Shown: positions 6,973-15,915, numbered from the stretch's first letter. The stretch is 64,000 bases of DNA from Tatumella saanichensis (GCF_000439375.1 NZ_ATMI01000035.1:1-64000); one strand, 5' to 3'. Numbers and translations: made by a program. Notes: generated from the sequence alone by a model not told the origin.

Positions 6973-8268
6973 TTACGCTTCCCCGGTGGTCATATAATCT
7001 TTCCATTTCTGGTAGGCAGCACGCATACCCGTTTCTGCACTGACATCACTCTTTAAGCCATCTTCTGTGGGGGTTTCGCCCGGCAAACCGCGATTCAGCA
7101 TGATCCACAATGCTTCGCCAGCGCCTGAACCTCGTTGAACGCGCTCCCAAGCTTCAGAGTCATCAGGGGTACCAAAACCCATCGGCCCTTGGAAATGCTC
7201 GTGCATACGCAGGCGCGCTTGGTTTGCGATAACCGGGCCGCCTTTCATCGTAATGACCATGTGGTGGATTTCAGTTTCTTTGACCGAGATCGGTTGCAGT
7301 ACTCGGAAAAAGGCCATTGAACACGCGACATTCGGAAATAGGTTGAGGTTAAAACCGCTGCCTCCGACGGCTCTGACGATTTTACGTACCTGCATCTCCT
7401 CGTGGCCCTCATCGCGCAGTGCCTGGGCTAGGCTGAGGAAACGGTCAGGAATATCGGCTTCAAGATTGTCTTCCAGATCAATCAGATCAGGAATCATTAC
7501 CATGACACTGTGGCCATTCCCCAGATCTTCGACATAGCCACTGCCGTCAACAAAGTTGAGCATATCCTCAGTCTGTTTATCGACTGAGCTGAGGAAAGAC
7601 TTATGCACGATAGGGAAGTGGTAACCATCGGTGGTATTTTCCAGCTGAATTTTCCAGTTACCTGGAAATCGGAACTTATGCGCAGTGGTTGCTTCCACTG
7701 GATAGCCAGCCCCCTGTTTATTGAACAGATCGATCCATTTTTTCGCCGGTCCAAGAAACGTATCCAATGGCTCGATATCGTCGTTGAAGGTAGCAAAAAC
7801 CAGTCCACCGTAGGATTCAGTACGTAACTTCACTAAGCCGAGATTGGCTTTATCAAGGGTATCTTCATAGCTTTCAGGGTGAGGCACGCCACGTAATGCA
7901 CCATCCAGACCGTATCCCCAGCCGTGGTAAGGACAAACAAAGTTATTGGTTTTACCCTTCTGATGCTCGCACACAGTGGCCGCACGGTGACGACAACGGT
8001 TGAGTAACACATTGATATTACGTTTTCTGTCACGGACGACGATAACCGGCTGTTTACCGACCATCGATGATTTAAAACTACCCGCATCAGGAATTTCACT
8101 TTCGTGAGCAACCCACACCCAGGTTTTATTAAAAATCCTGTCAATTTCGAGGTCGAACAATTCCGGTGAGGTATACAGTGAGGTATGTACACGATCGTGC
8201 TCTACCAGTGCCGCAATATCATTATTCGTTAACCCAGAATCTAAGGTCGTGGTTGGAATTATTTCCAT
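6973..8268 (-). CDS. Rieske aromatic-ring-hydroxylating dioxygenase, alpha (large) subunit
   Basis: A 431-residue catalytic subunit. The N-terminal Rieske domain has Cys92-x-His94 and Cys112-x2-His115, binding a 2Fe-2S cluster. The C-terminal domain carries the mononuclear iron site in N-W-K-I-Q-L-E-N-T-T-D-G-Y-H-F-P-I-V-H: Asp214 is the bridging residue and His217 and His222 are iron ligands. It adds O2 across or next to an aromatic ring using electrons from the neighbouring reductase. The start at 8268 has GGAGA about 6 bases before it. The overall arrangement resembles benzoate/anthranilate-type enzymes and IacC of indole-3-acetic acid degradation; the substrate cannot be read from sequence alone. 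Confidence 0.93.
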   Translation of the reverse strand: MEIIPTTTLDSGLTNNDIAALVEHDRVHTSLYTSPELFDLEIDRIFNKTWVWVAHESEIPDAGSFKSSMVGKQPVIVVRDRKRNINVLLNRCRHRAATVCEHQKGKTNNFVCPYHGWGYGLDGALRGVPHPESYEDTLDKANLGLVKLRTESYGGLVFATFNDDIEPLDTFLGPAKKWIDLFNKQGAGYPVEATTAHKFRFPGNWKIQLENTTDGYHFPIVHKSFLSSVDKQTEDMLNFVDGSGYVEDLGNGHSVMVMIPDLIDLEDNLEADIPDRFLSLAQALRDEGHEEMQVRKIVRAVGGSGFNLNLFPNVACSMAFFRVLQPISVKETEIHHMVITMKGGPVIANQARLRMHEHFQGPMGFGTPDDSEAWERVQRGSGAGEALWIMLNRGLPGETPTEDGLKSDVSAETGMRAAYQKWKDYMTTGEA

Positions 8269-8286
8269 TAGTGTCTCCAGCGTAAT

Positions 8287-8814
8287 TCATTGACTGTTAA
8301 TATCAGGAACCGGTAAATTTTTATCAGAATTCAGATAATCTATTGGCCTGCTGAATAGGTTTCGGGTAGTAAAGTGGTTAATCAGCCAATTATTATTAAT
8401 TAAAGAAAATGTGACGATTAGTTCGGCACAATTAAGATGTGAGCCACCACCACTAAAGGTGGATGTCTGTAACATTTTCCAGCGCCCATAGGCAGATGTG
8501 GGGGAAATAACTTCGGTATATTCGGAACAAAGAAAATGGACATTAATAGAAAAATGCGGCGGCGTCCTAACGTAGCCTTGCATCATTTGCTGAATAGCCT
8601 GACGTCCTTGATATTTACCGAGTTTGTGTTTATATAATTCCCCAATACCTTCCCAGACAGCATCCTCAGTAAATAACTGTGAAATTTGTTCGGTGACAGC
8701 CAGTGACGAGAGGTCATCACATAAATGCATATACTGGCTCATGACATTTTTTAAGGACTGCTCTGTTTCCAGGCGTGAAAGCCGCAGCCTCATTTCCTGT
8801 TCAGTGATTGTCAC
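8287..8814 (-). CDS. SnoaL-like / NTF2-fold protein in the dioxygenase cluster
   Basis: A 175-residue soluble protein with the SnoaL-like (NTF2 fold) layout: an N-terminal helix (RLSRLETEQSLKNVMSQYMH), then L-F-T-E-D-A-V-W-E-G-I-G and K-Y-Q-G-R-Q-A-I-Q, then long strands. Families of this fold include cyclases, isomerases, dehydratases and small dioxygenase subunits, so the reaction is uncertain. It is encoded 18 bases before the alpha subunit gene and 31 bases after the amidase gene. In known iac loci a small protein of uncertain function, IacI, lies just before the dioxygenase genes, and this gene has the same position. It does not look like a second beta subunit. Confidence 0.7.
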   Translation of the reverse strand: MTITEQEMRLRLSRLETEQSLKNVMSQYMHLCDDLSSLAVTEQISQLFTEDAVWEGIGELYKHKLGKYQGRQAIQQMMQGYVRTPPHFSINVHFLCSEYTEVISPTSAYGRWKMLQTSTFSGGGSHLNCAELIVTFSLINNNWLINHFTTRNLFSRPIDYLNSDKNLPVPDINSQ

Positions 8815-8845
8815 ACTTCACCCCTCCGAGTGTGTCTCGATACAG

Positions 8846-9991
8846 TTATGCGCTGACACTCTGTTTGGCCGCTATCTGAATGGCATAGTCAATTAATGCC
8901 AGATCATCCCCTTTGCGTCCGACAATTTGCAGGCTGACCGGCCGCTGATTAATTTCTCCCACCGGCAGTACAATTGCTGGATGGCCCGTCAGGTTAAAGG
9001 GGCGTACCAGGCGGGTGAGATTCACGACATTTAACGGGTCGGTTGCTTCCTCTAGTGTCGGCGGAAGTTCTGGCAAGGCGGGGAGTAGCAGAAAACGGTG
9101 TTCTTCCAGAACGGAATCGATTGCGCGGCAGGTCTGAGAACGGGCCTGCTCAGCGTTTGCGAGTTGTTCGGTAGTTAAAGATGAGGCCGCGCGAATACGG
9201 GTACGAACATCTTCTGAGAGCAGAGGGTGGTCGACTATCTCGGCATAGGCCTGCCAGTTTTCGTAGCCAATGATTGTAATACCCGCCTGATGTGCTGAGC
9301 TGATTTCTGGTATATCAGTCTGTTGCGGGATTATTCCTTTGGATGATAAGAAGTTATCGATCACTGTTTCGATTTCAGGCAGTGCCAGACCCGTCTGTCG
9401 TGCAGGTGCTAATACAGAGTCATTATTGGCCGGAGCATGGGGGTGGATAGCCTGCATCACCGTTTTGATCATAAGCGGATCGGTGGCAAAAACACCGACA
9501 CAATCTAATGACGACTTAGTCGGTAAAACCCCCTTACGGCTGATTAAACCAAAGGTAGGTTTAAACCCGATAATCCCACAGCAGGCAGCAGGCATTCTGA
9601 CTGAGCCACCGGTATCGGTCCCCAGCGAAAAATCGACGTCTCCAGCGGCGACCACTGCTGCTGATCCACTGGAAGAGCCTCCAGAGATTAAGGCCGGGTA
9701 AAGTGGATTGAGTGGTGTCCCAAACCACGGGTTAATCCCCGTGACACCAAAAGCCAATTCATGAAGAGTCGTTTTTCCACAACATTGAAAACCCTGTTGT
9801 AGGAGTTGGGACACGACCTCTGCATGTTGTGCTGCGGGTGCTGCATCGGCGTACACACGGCTACCCGAACAGGTGGGATAACCTGCAATATCGATACTGT
9901 CTTTCACCGCAAAGCAGTAGCGGCCCTTGCCGAGGGTCATTCGGGTGATAAAGCCGGATGTATTATGGTTAGTGCTGTTTTCATTGCTCAT
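8846..9991 (-). CDS. amidase signature family hydrolase
   Basis: A 381-residue amidase. The catalytic triad can be read directly: Lys30 in F-A-V-K-D, the cis-serine in G-G-S-S-S-G-S-A near residue 107, and the nucleophile Ser130 in T-D-T-G-G-S-V-R-M-P-A. It is shorter than many family members, like IacH and AtzE-type amidases. No signal peptide is present. It is the first structural gene of the minus-strand cluster, 268 bases after a MarR-type regulator gene. A plausible role is freeing an aromatic acid from its amide or amino-acid conjugate before the dioxygenase acts, but amidase substrates are hard to predict. Confidence 0.88.
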   Translation of the reverse strand: MSNENSTNHNTSGFITRMTLGKGRYCFAVKDSIDIAGYPTCSGSRVYADAAPAAQHAEVVSQLLQQGFQCCGKTTLHELAFGVTGINPWFGTPLNPLYPALISGGSSSGSAAVVAAGDVDFSLGTDTGGSVRMPAACCGIIGFKPTFGLISRKGVLPTKSSLDCVGVFATDPLMIKTVMQAIHPHAPANNDSVLAPARQTGLALPEIETVIDNFLSSKGIIPQQTDIPEISSAHQAGITIIGYENWQAYAEIVDHPLLSEDVRTRIRAASSLTTEQLANAEQARSQTCRAIDSVLEEHRFLLLPALPELPPTLEEATDPLNVVNLTRLVRPFNLTGHPAIVLPVGEINQRPVSLQIVGRKGDDLALIDYAIQIAAKQSVSA

Positions 9992-10139
9992 AATAATGTC
10001 TGCCGTCTACAGGTGAGGTACTTTGCCGTCACGATTTGTATGAATCATAGTCAGTCTATATAGAGTAATATTCAAGTAGTTGCGGTCATACGGAATTATT
10101 ATTTCATAGGAAAGTGATTTTCGAAGAAGTGGGTTTTTT

Positions 10140-10190
10140 CTGCTATATTATTGTAATAGATATAATTTATATATAATTGAATGAGTGGGT
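10140..10190 (-). promoter_or_regulatory. AT-rich control region of the amidase-dioxygenase operon (possible MarR site)
   Basis: The gap between the regulator and amidase genes contains a strongly AT-rich block (10143-10180) with a near-palindrome, AATTTATATATAATT, and a nearby TTATTGTAATA. MarR-family operators are commonly AT-rich palindromes. I cannot point to a single convincing -35/-10 pair, so the exact site is inferred. Confidence 0.35.
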
Positions 10191-10199
10191 GGGAGTTAT

Positions 10200-10246
10200 C
10201 CCCTCATCATTTATCTATAATACTTTTCAAGTTTTTTAATGAGGGG
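10200..10246 (-). terminator. inverted repeat downstream of the marR-type gene
   Basis: CCCCTCAT and ATGAGGGG form an 8-base inverted repeat separated by 31 bases, 14 bases past the stop of the regulator gene. The loop is long, so a terminator role is possible but weak. Confidence 0.3.
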
Positions 10247-10259
10247 AATGCTGGTGGGG

Positions 10260-10721
10260 TTATTCATTCATATTGCAAAGGATCATCGCCAGAGACATAT
10301 TCATCCGTTCTGCCTGCTGCGCTGAGATCCCTTCAAAGGCTTTATCAAAGACACTCTGTACTCTAAGCATGGCACTGTCCAATAGCTCAATTCCGGCACT
10401 GGTCAGCGCAATCAGCGTCACACGCCCATCATTTTCGCTAGTACGGGTTTCCAACAATCCTTCATCTTTCAGCCGTGAAACGATTTTTACCACCGTTGGC
10501 ATCTTGATAATGGCATGCTCAGAGATACGGGTGATGCTGGACACACCGTAGTCTCTTGCCAGACGTAGGATACGAAAGCGTGACACATCCAGATCAATTT
10601 TCTTAAGTTCAATTTCCATCAACTGGGTATATCTGGCATGAACGGTCACAATCCAGTGAAAAGGATAATCCTCATGGTGAAAGCGACTCATCTCATCGGC
10701 AACGTGGCGGGGGTGGTCCAT
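10260..10721 (-). CDS. MarR family transcriptional regulator
   Basis: A 153-residue winged helix-turn-helix protein. The DNA-binding domain runs from about residue 45 to 110: F-R-I-L-R-L-A-R-D-Y-G-V-S-S, then the recognition helix region M-P-T-V-V-K-I-V-S-R-L, then the wing with the family signature S-E-N-D-G-R-V-T-L-I-A-L-T. The start at 10721 was chosen because AGGA lies 9 bases upstream; an earlier in-frame codon adds only a short basic tail. MarR proteins are usually repressors released by an aromatic ligand. It heads the amidase-dioxygenase cluster, as the MarR-type IacR does in iac loci, and probably controls that operon and itself. Confidence 0.88.
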   Translation of the reverse strand: MDHPRHVADEMSRFHHEDYPFHWIVTVHARYTQLMEIELKKIDLDVSRFRILRLARDYGVSSITRISEHAIIKMPTVVKIVSRLKDEGLLETRTSENDGRVTLIALTSAGIELLDSAMLRVQSVFDKAFEGISAQQAERMNMSLAMILCNMNE

Positions 10722-10951
10722 TGTATGTTTCCTGTTGGCAGCCTGACGTCTCAAAATAGAATAAAAAGAAACTAATTTTTAAAGTAATTCTGTGCGGCTG
10801 TACAGTACGGAATGACAACTGTGCTCAAAGCATTGAGGGATAATCACCATACTCATCAGCGACGCTGACAGGTGGAATCGGCATCAGTGATGGGGTTGCC
10901 GGGAGGGGGAGAAGCGAGTAAGGACGATGGCTGATGCCCCCGTCTGCGGGT

Positions 10952-11530
10952 TTAGCTGGATAATTGCGGATGGACCCCGGGACCGATGGGTAAGCCGGTC
11001 AGATACCAGAACAGCACCAGTACCAGCTAGGTGGCATAAAAGAGAATTGGGTATGGAAATATCAGCATGTAGTAAGTGCCAAGTTGTGCGTCTTTAAAAT
11101 ACTTCTGTAAAAAGCCGAGAAACAGTGGCAGGAAAGGAGACATCGGCGATAGTGGCAGCACCGCGGCGTCTGAAATACAGAAAATCATCTGTGCAAAGGC
11201 TAGATGGAACCCGAGCAGCATAAACATCGGTACGAATACCGGAGCCAATATTGACCAGATGGCCGAGCCGCTGGCAATAAACATGCACAGCAAAGAGGAG
11301 AGAAACATTAGGCCAATAAAGGCTGGAGCACCACTGGCCCCGGCCCCTTCAATCAAATCAGTGAGCCCGATGGCCATAAATTTGCCCATATGGCTCCAGT
11401 TAAAGAAAGCCACAAACTGGGAAAGCGGGAATACCATCACGATAAATCCCACCATCCCTTTCATCGGTTCGATCAGTAACTCGGGGACATCTCCGGACTT
11501 ACGGATATCGGCCATCGTTTCTATCAGCAT
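10952..11530 (-). pseudogene. abgT: abgT remnant (p-aminobenzoyl-glutamate transporter, C-terminal third)
   Basis: About 190 codons match the C-terminal part of AbgT, an inner-membrane p-aminobenzoyl-glutamate transporter of roughly 510 residues. Recognisable pieces are Q-F-V-A-F-F-N-W, S-A-I-W-S-I-L-A-P-V-F-V-P-M-F-M-L-L-G-F-H and the P-L-S-P-M-S-P-F-L-P hairpin. The N-terminal two thirds is gone; the match stops abruptly near 11530, where an abgR fragment begins on the other strand. In addition, an in-frame TAG at 11027-11029 interrupts the end; beyond it the normal tail G-L-P-I-G-P-G-V-H continues to a stop at 10952. It cannot encode a working transporter. Confidence 0.88.
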
Positions 11531-12209
11531 GCCAGCCTGATGCTGGAAGAGTTACGTTTAGCCCAAGAGGGGTTCAAACAGCAGTTGGGACTCGGGAGAG
11601 GGAAGGTCAATATCGGCGTAGGTAGCTGTATTGCCCGTACCATTATGCCGAAGGTGATAACCCGTTTTCATCATGAATATCCGAACGTCCAGGTACGGAT
11701 CACAGAGGGACAATTGGTCTCCATGTTGGTGGAGTTACGTCAAGGGTTGCTTGATTTCACCATAAATACCTATGATGAACATAACTTTGATAATGAACTC
11801 AGTTATCAGCGCATCTTAGAGAAAGAGTATCGGGTGGTGGTCAGACGTGGCCCCCTGCGCGCAGGCCAGATCTCTGCATGAATTACGGCACTGTGACTGG
11901 ACGCTACCCACCCCGAAAGGGAGCTATTATCGGTTGCTGGAGGAGATGTTCGCCGAGATCAATATGACCCCTACGGTGATGATCAATTGTGAAACTTTTA
12001 TGGTCTGCATCAGCTTAGTGGCGAACAGTGATTTCGTGACCATTCTCTCAGAGGATGTAGTGACTGACCCTCACTTCAGCCGTCAATTGGTTGCGCTGGA
12101 CCTTGACCATTCGCTGCCAAAAGCCAGTTTTTATCTTATCCAGCGCCGTGATACTGCCTTAACGCCGATGAGCGCTTACTTAGCACAACTGTTCTACCGC
12201 CAGAGTTGA
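11531..12209 (+). pseudogene. abgR: abgR remnant (LysR-type regulator, effector domain only)
   Basis: The sequence reads as the C-terminal two thirds of the LysR regulator AbgR: S-L-M-L-E-E-L-R near the linker helix, G-K-V-N-I-G-V-G-S at the start of the effector domain, V-R-I-T-E-G-Q-L and W-T-L-P-T-P-K-G-S-Y-Y later. The N-terminal helix-turn-helix (about 85 residues) is missing. A frameshift near 11846-11860 splits the rest: one frame ends at 11881 and the other continues from about 11847 to 12209. In E. coli abgR is divergent from abgABT. The head-to-head abgR and abgT stumps here fit one deletion that removed abgA, abgB and both N-termini. Confidence 0.85.
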
Positions 12210-12297
12210 TGTCAGGTTATTCAAAGATAGACTTTTTATTTCATCTATAGCTATGGTATTCATAACCTTATAATTATCAATAAAATAAGGGTATGTT

Positions 12298-13926
12298 ATG
12301 CAAAGGCAAGGTCTACATCTCAATAAAATCTGTCTGTCTGCGGCGCTGGCTGGTCTCTGTTTCTCTTCTTTGGCCTTCTCAGCCACAGTGCCTGCCGGTA
12401 CACAACTGGCAGCAACCCAGAACCTGGTCAGGGGTAATGGCGCCGAGCCGGCAAGCTTGGATCCGGATAAAGTGGAAGATAACAGCTCAATGGCGATCGT
12501 TAATGATCTGTTCGAGGGACTAGTGCGGGTCGATAATAATGGTAAGGTGATCCCGGCGCTGGCGGATTCTTGGCAGACCAGCGATCACAAAACCTGGACT
12601 TTCCATATCCGTCCCGGCGCAACCTGGTCTGACGGTTCACCGATCACGGCTCAGGACTTTGTTTATAGCTGGCGTCGTCTTTCCGATCCGAAAACGGCTT
12701 CTCCTTATGCCTCTTTCACCGCTAATGCACATATTCTTAATGCCCAAGCGGTGATTGACGGAAAAATGCCGACCGATAAACTGGGCGTTTCAGCACCGGA
12801 TGCTGCTACGGTCAAAGTAGTCCTGGATCAGCCGGTATCCTATTTCCTGCAATTTGTGGCGCATCCCTCGCTGTTTGCGATCAGCGAGAAAGATGTCGAA
12901 AAGTACGGTGATTCTTGGACACAACCGGGCCATATGGTCAGCAGCAGTGCTTATCAGCTCAGTGACTGGGTTGTGAATGAAAAAATTACCCTGAAACGTA
13001 ACCCCAAATACTGGGATAACGCCCATACGGTGATTAATCAGGTGACCTATTTACCGATCAGTGACAGCAGTGCCGAACTGAACCGTTACCTGTCCGGTGA
13101 AATCACGATTACCTCAACCATCCCGGCGATTGAGTTCGCTCGGATGAAGAAAGAAAAGCCAGACCAGGTGTATGTCGCGCCTCAACTGAGTGTGTTCTAT
13201 TTTGATATCAACAGTACTCGTGCCCCGTTTAACGATCCCAAAGTGCGGCAGGCGCTGAACTTGGCATTGAACAAAGACATTATCAGTGAAAAAGTCGTTG
13301 GGATGGGGCGTACTGCGGCCTGGACCATCGCGCCTCTGTCCATGGGCGGTGTGACGGTCACGCCTCCGGACTGGGCACACTGGACCCAAACCCAACGCAT
13401 TGCTAAAGCGCGGCAACTGCTGAAGCAGGCCGGCTATTCCGATGCTCACCCGCTGAGTTTTTCACTGCTGTACAACAATAACAATGATAACCAGCGTGTT
13501 GCCATTGCCGCTGCCTCGATGTGGAAAAGTGCCTTGGGCGTCAAGGCTAGCCTGCTAAACCAGGAATGGAAGTCGATGCTGGATACCATGCATCAGGGCC
13601 AGTTCCAGTTGGTACGCTATACCTGGGGGGCGGATTACAACGAATACTCGACCTTCCTGAATACGTTCCGCAGCGGTGATAGCAATAATACCGGCGGGTT
13701 CAGTAATAAAGAGTACGATAACGAGATCTCGGCGGCACAGTCTGCGCAAACCCCGGCAGAAACCGCGGCCCATTATCAGAAAGCCATGGATATCGCCGCC
13801 AATGAAACACCGGCTATTCCTATTTTCTATGATGCTCAGGATTATATGGTGAAAACCGACGTAGGAGGCTTTGCACCTTCTGCCTTGGGCTTTTACCAGA
13901 CCAAAGATCTTTATCTGAAAAAGTAA
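12298..13926 (+). CDS. periplasmic oligopeptide-binding protein (OppA/MppA family)
   Basis: A 542-residue ABC-type solute-binding protein of family 5. A signal peptide (basic start, hydrophobic core, S-S-L-A-F-S-A near residue 29) predicts a periplasmic location. Family features include G-A-E-P-A-S-L-D-P-D near the mature N-terminus, L-F-E-G-L-V, the W-S-D-G-S-P-I-T-A-Q-D-F-V-Y-S-W-R-R-L block, and R-N-P-K-Y-W. The start at 12298 has AAGGG at the right distance. No permease or ATPase genes adjoin it, so it must use a transporter encoded elsewhere, as MppA does with Opp in E. coli. It probably binds peptides or murein peptides; the ligand is unknown. Confidence 0.9.
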   Translation: MQRQGLHLNKICLSAALAGLCFSSLAFSATVPAGTQLAATQNLVRGNGAEPASLDPDKVEDNSSMAIVNDLFEGLVRVDNNGKVIPALADSWQTSDHKTWTFHIRPGATWSDGSPITAQDFVYSWRRLSDPKTASPYASFTANAHILNAQAVIDGKMPTDKLGVSAPDAATVKVVLDQPVSYFLQFVAHPSLFAISEKDVEKYGDSWTQPGHMVSSSAYQLSDWVVNEKITLKRNPKYWDNAHTVINQVTYLPISDSSAELNRYLSGEITITSTIPAIEFARMKKEKPDQVYVAPQLSVFYFDINSTRAPFNDPKVRQALNLALNKDIISEKVVGMGRTAAWTIAPLSMGGVTVTPPDWAHWTQTQRIAKARQLLKQAGYSDAHPLSFSLLYNNNNDNQRVAIAAASMWKSALGVKASLLNQEWKSMLDTMHQGQFQLVRYTWGADYNEYSTFLNTFRSGDSNNTGGFSNKEYDNEISAAQSAQTPAETAAHYQKAMDIAANETPAIPIFYDAQDYMVKTDVGGFAPSALGFYQTKDLYLKK

Positions 13927-13992
13927 GTCGGTCAGAGGCTGTTCCGTCTAGGGGCGGAGCAGTCTAAGTGATACAGATGACAGGAGTGCCGT

Positions 13993-14562
13993 ATGACAGT
14001 CCCGACGTTTGACACTGAGCGATTGCTCCTGCGTCCGTTACAGGCGGAGGATGCTCAGCAGATACAGCGATGCTTTCCCCAATGGGAAATCGTTCGCTAC
14101 CTGGCCGCACGCTTTCCTTGGCCATACCCGCCAGACGGCGCTGAACAATTTGTGAATAATGTGGCCTTACCGGCGATGACCCGTGGCGAGGGCTGGTTCT
14201 GGACGATATGCCGCAAAGAGGCACCTCAGCAACTGATCGGGGTGATCTCTCTGTCGTTAACCGCAGATAATCACCGTGGGTTCTGGCTGGACCCTGCCTG
14301 GCATCGCCGTGGGTATATGACAGAAGCCTGTCGGGTGGTCACGGAGTACTGGTTTACGGAACTGGAGCAACCGGTCCTGCGCGTGCCGAAAGCCCGAGAT
14401 AATGCGGCATCACGTAAAATGTCTATGAGCAGTGGTATGCGTTTAATTCGCACCGGACAAGAGCAGTATATTGGTGGCGAAATGGCGTCGGAGTTGTGGG
14501 AAATCACCCGTCAGGAGTGGTTGACGTTAACCACAGAAAGCCGCGATATGAAGTCAGCCTAA
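13993..14562 (+). CDS. GNAT family N-acetyltransferase (RimJ/RimL-like)
   Basis: A 189-residue acetyltransferase of the RimJ/RimL subgroup. It starts with the typical F-D-T-E-R-L-L-L-R-P-L. The acetyl-CoA pyrophosphate loop is W-H-R-R-G-Y-M-T-E-A, and the later R-D-N-A-A-S-R-K-M segment is the usual alpha4 start. An AGGAG ribosome binding site lies 7 bases before the ATG. The gene is monocistronic, 66 bases after the peptide-binding protein gene, and ends in a strong terminator shared with fis. The substrate (protein N-terminus or small molecule) cannot be inferred. Confidence 0.85.
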   Translation: MTVPTFDTERLLLRPLQAEDAQQIQRCFPQWEIVRYLAARFPWPYPPDGAEQFVNNVALPAMTRGEGWFWTICRKEAPQQLIGVISLSLTADNHRGFWLDPAWHRRGYMTEACRVVTEYWFTELEQPVLRVPKARDNAASRKMSMSSGMRLIRTGQEQYIGGEMASELWEITRQEWLTLTTESRDMKSA

Positions 14563-14564
14563 AC

Positions 14565-14603
14565 AAAAAAGGCACTGTCCTCGTCAGGAAAGTGCCTTTT
14601 TTT
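14565..14603. terminator. bidirectional terminator between GNAT gene and fis
   Basis: AAAAAAGGCAC pairs with GTGCCTTTTTTT around a 16-base loop. The A and T runs on both sides allow termination in both directions, serving the rightward acetyltransferase gene and the leftward dusB-fis operon. Confidence 0.85.
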
Positions 14604-14628
14604 CAAACCGTTACGAATGAATGAACAA

Positions 14629-14925
14629 TCAGTTCATGCCGTATTTTTTCAGTTTCTTACGCAGAGTTCCGCGGTTAATTCCCATCATCAGCGCTGCACG
14701 GGTCTGGTTGCCACGGGTGTACTGCATCACCATGTCCAACAGTGGCTGTTCAACTTCAGCCAATACCAGCTCATACAGGTCATTGACGTCCTGACCGTTT
14801 AACTGAGCAAAATAGTTCTTCAGTGCTTGTTTAACCGAGTCACGAAGGGGTTTTTGAGTTACCTGATCCTGTGAATTCACGGTAGAAACGGTCAGTACAT
14901 CAGAATTTACGCGTTGTTCGAACAT
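14629..14925 (-). CDS. fis: DNA-binding protein Fis
   Basis: A 98-residue nucleoid protein and global regulator, full length for the family. The C-terminal helix-turn-helix is plain: [25 protein letters not shown], and the N-terminal beta-hairpin arm that contacts Hin/Gin recombinases is present. Fis bends DNA, activates rRNA promoters and supports inversion and integration reactions. It is the second gene of the dusB-fis operon, 24 bases after dusB, as in E. coli. Its expression peaks in early growth from the promoter upstream of dusB. Confidence 0.99.
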
Positions 14926-14949
14926 AGTTCTTTCAGCTCTTTTTTTCGT

Positions 14950-15915
14950 TTACGCAAGATTTTCGAAGTATGCCTCCAACGCCTCCAGTTGTTCACTGGC
15001 ATCCTCTATGGCGTTGAATGTGCGCCGAAACTGGTCATCAGGAGCATGTTCCTGCAAATACCAGGAAACGTGTTTTCGGGCGATACGATATCCTTTGCGG
15101 TGACCGTAAAAGTCGTGCAGTTCACGTATATGCCCGATAAGCATTTGCTTCACCTCAGCGAGTGGCTTCGGCGCAAGCAGCTCCCCTGTGTCCAGATAAT
15201 GCTGGATTTCCCGGAAGATCCACGGTCTTCCCTGAGCCGCACGGCCTATCATCAGGGCATCAGCCCCTGTGTAGTCCAGTACAGCCCTGGCTTTATGCGG
15301 GTCAGTAATATCTCCATTCGCGATAACCGGAATGGAAACGTTCTGCTTAACTGTCCGAATGCTGTCGTATTCTGCGTTACCGTTAAACAGACATGCACGG
15401 GTGCGCCCGTGAATCGTTAACGCCTGAATACCACAACGCTCAGCCAATTGGGCAATCTCGATACAATTGCGATTTTCGGTATCCCAGCCGGTACGAATCT
15501 TCAGAGTAACCGGTACATCCACTGCATTGACCACCGAGCGCAGAATCGATTCGACCAGCGACGGATATTGAAGCAGTGCTGAACCTGCCATCTTACGGTT
15601 CACTTTCTTTGCCGGACAGCCCATGTTGATATCAATGACTTGTGCGCCAGAGTCAGCATTAATTCGTGCCGCGGCCGCCATTTCATCAGGGTCCCCTCCG
15701 GCAATTTGTACCGAACGGATACCAGGCTCATCACTGTGCACCATCCGCAGTCTGGATTTATCACTCGCCCACACTTCCGGGTTAGAGGACATCATTTCAG
15801 AGACTGTCATGCCCGCACCATTCTCAAAACATAACGTACGAAACGGCCTGTCGGTAATACCGGCCATAGGCGCGGCGATCAGTCGGTTTCGGAGCTGGTA
15901 TGGACCAATGCGCAT
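14950..15915 (-). CDS. dusB: tRNA-dihydrouridine synthase B
   Basis: A 321-residue FMN enzyme that reduces uridine 17 in the D-loop of tRNA. Visible features: the N-terminal [13 protein letters not shown] flavin strand, catalytic Cys100 in [14 protein letters not shown] in the barrel, and [10 protein letters not shown] phosphate binding. The C-terminal helical tRNA-binding domain is complete. The start at 15915 gives the conserved M-R-I-G-x-Y-Q-L-R-N-R. It is the first gene of the operon with fis. Confidence 0.98.
   Translation of the reverse strand: MRIGPYQLRNRLIAAPMAGITDRPFRTLCFENGAGMTVSEMMSSNPEVWASDKSRLRMVHSDEPGIRSVQIAGGDPDEMAAAARINADSGAQVIDINMGCPAKKVNRKMAGSALLQYPSLVESILRSVVNAVDVPVTLKIRTGWDTENRNCIEIAQLAERCGIQALTIHGRTRACLFNGNAEYDSIRTVKQNVSIPVIANGDITDPHKARAVLDYTGADALMIGRAAQGRPWIFREIQHYLDTGELLAPKPLAEVKQMLIGHIRELHDFYGHRKGYRIARKHVSWYLQEHAPDDQFRRTFNAIEDASEQLEALEAYFENLA

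Noticed and set aside
8624-8896. 90-codon plus-strand frame
   Set aside because: Shadow of the SnoaL-like and amidase genes; no independent support.
12293-12523. 76-codon plus-strand frame overlapping the start of the peptide-binding protein
   Set aside because: Out-of-frame shadow of the signal peptide region of the real gene.
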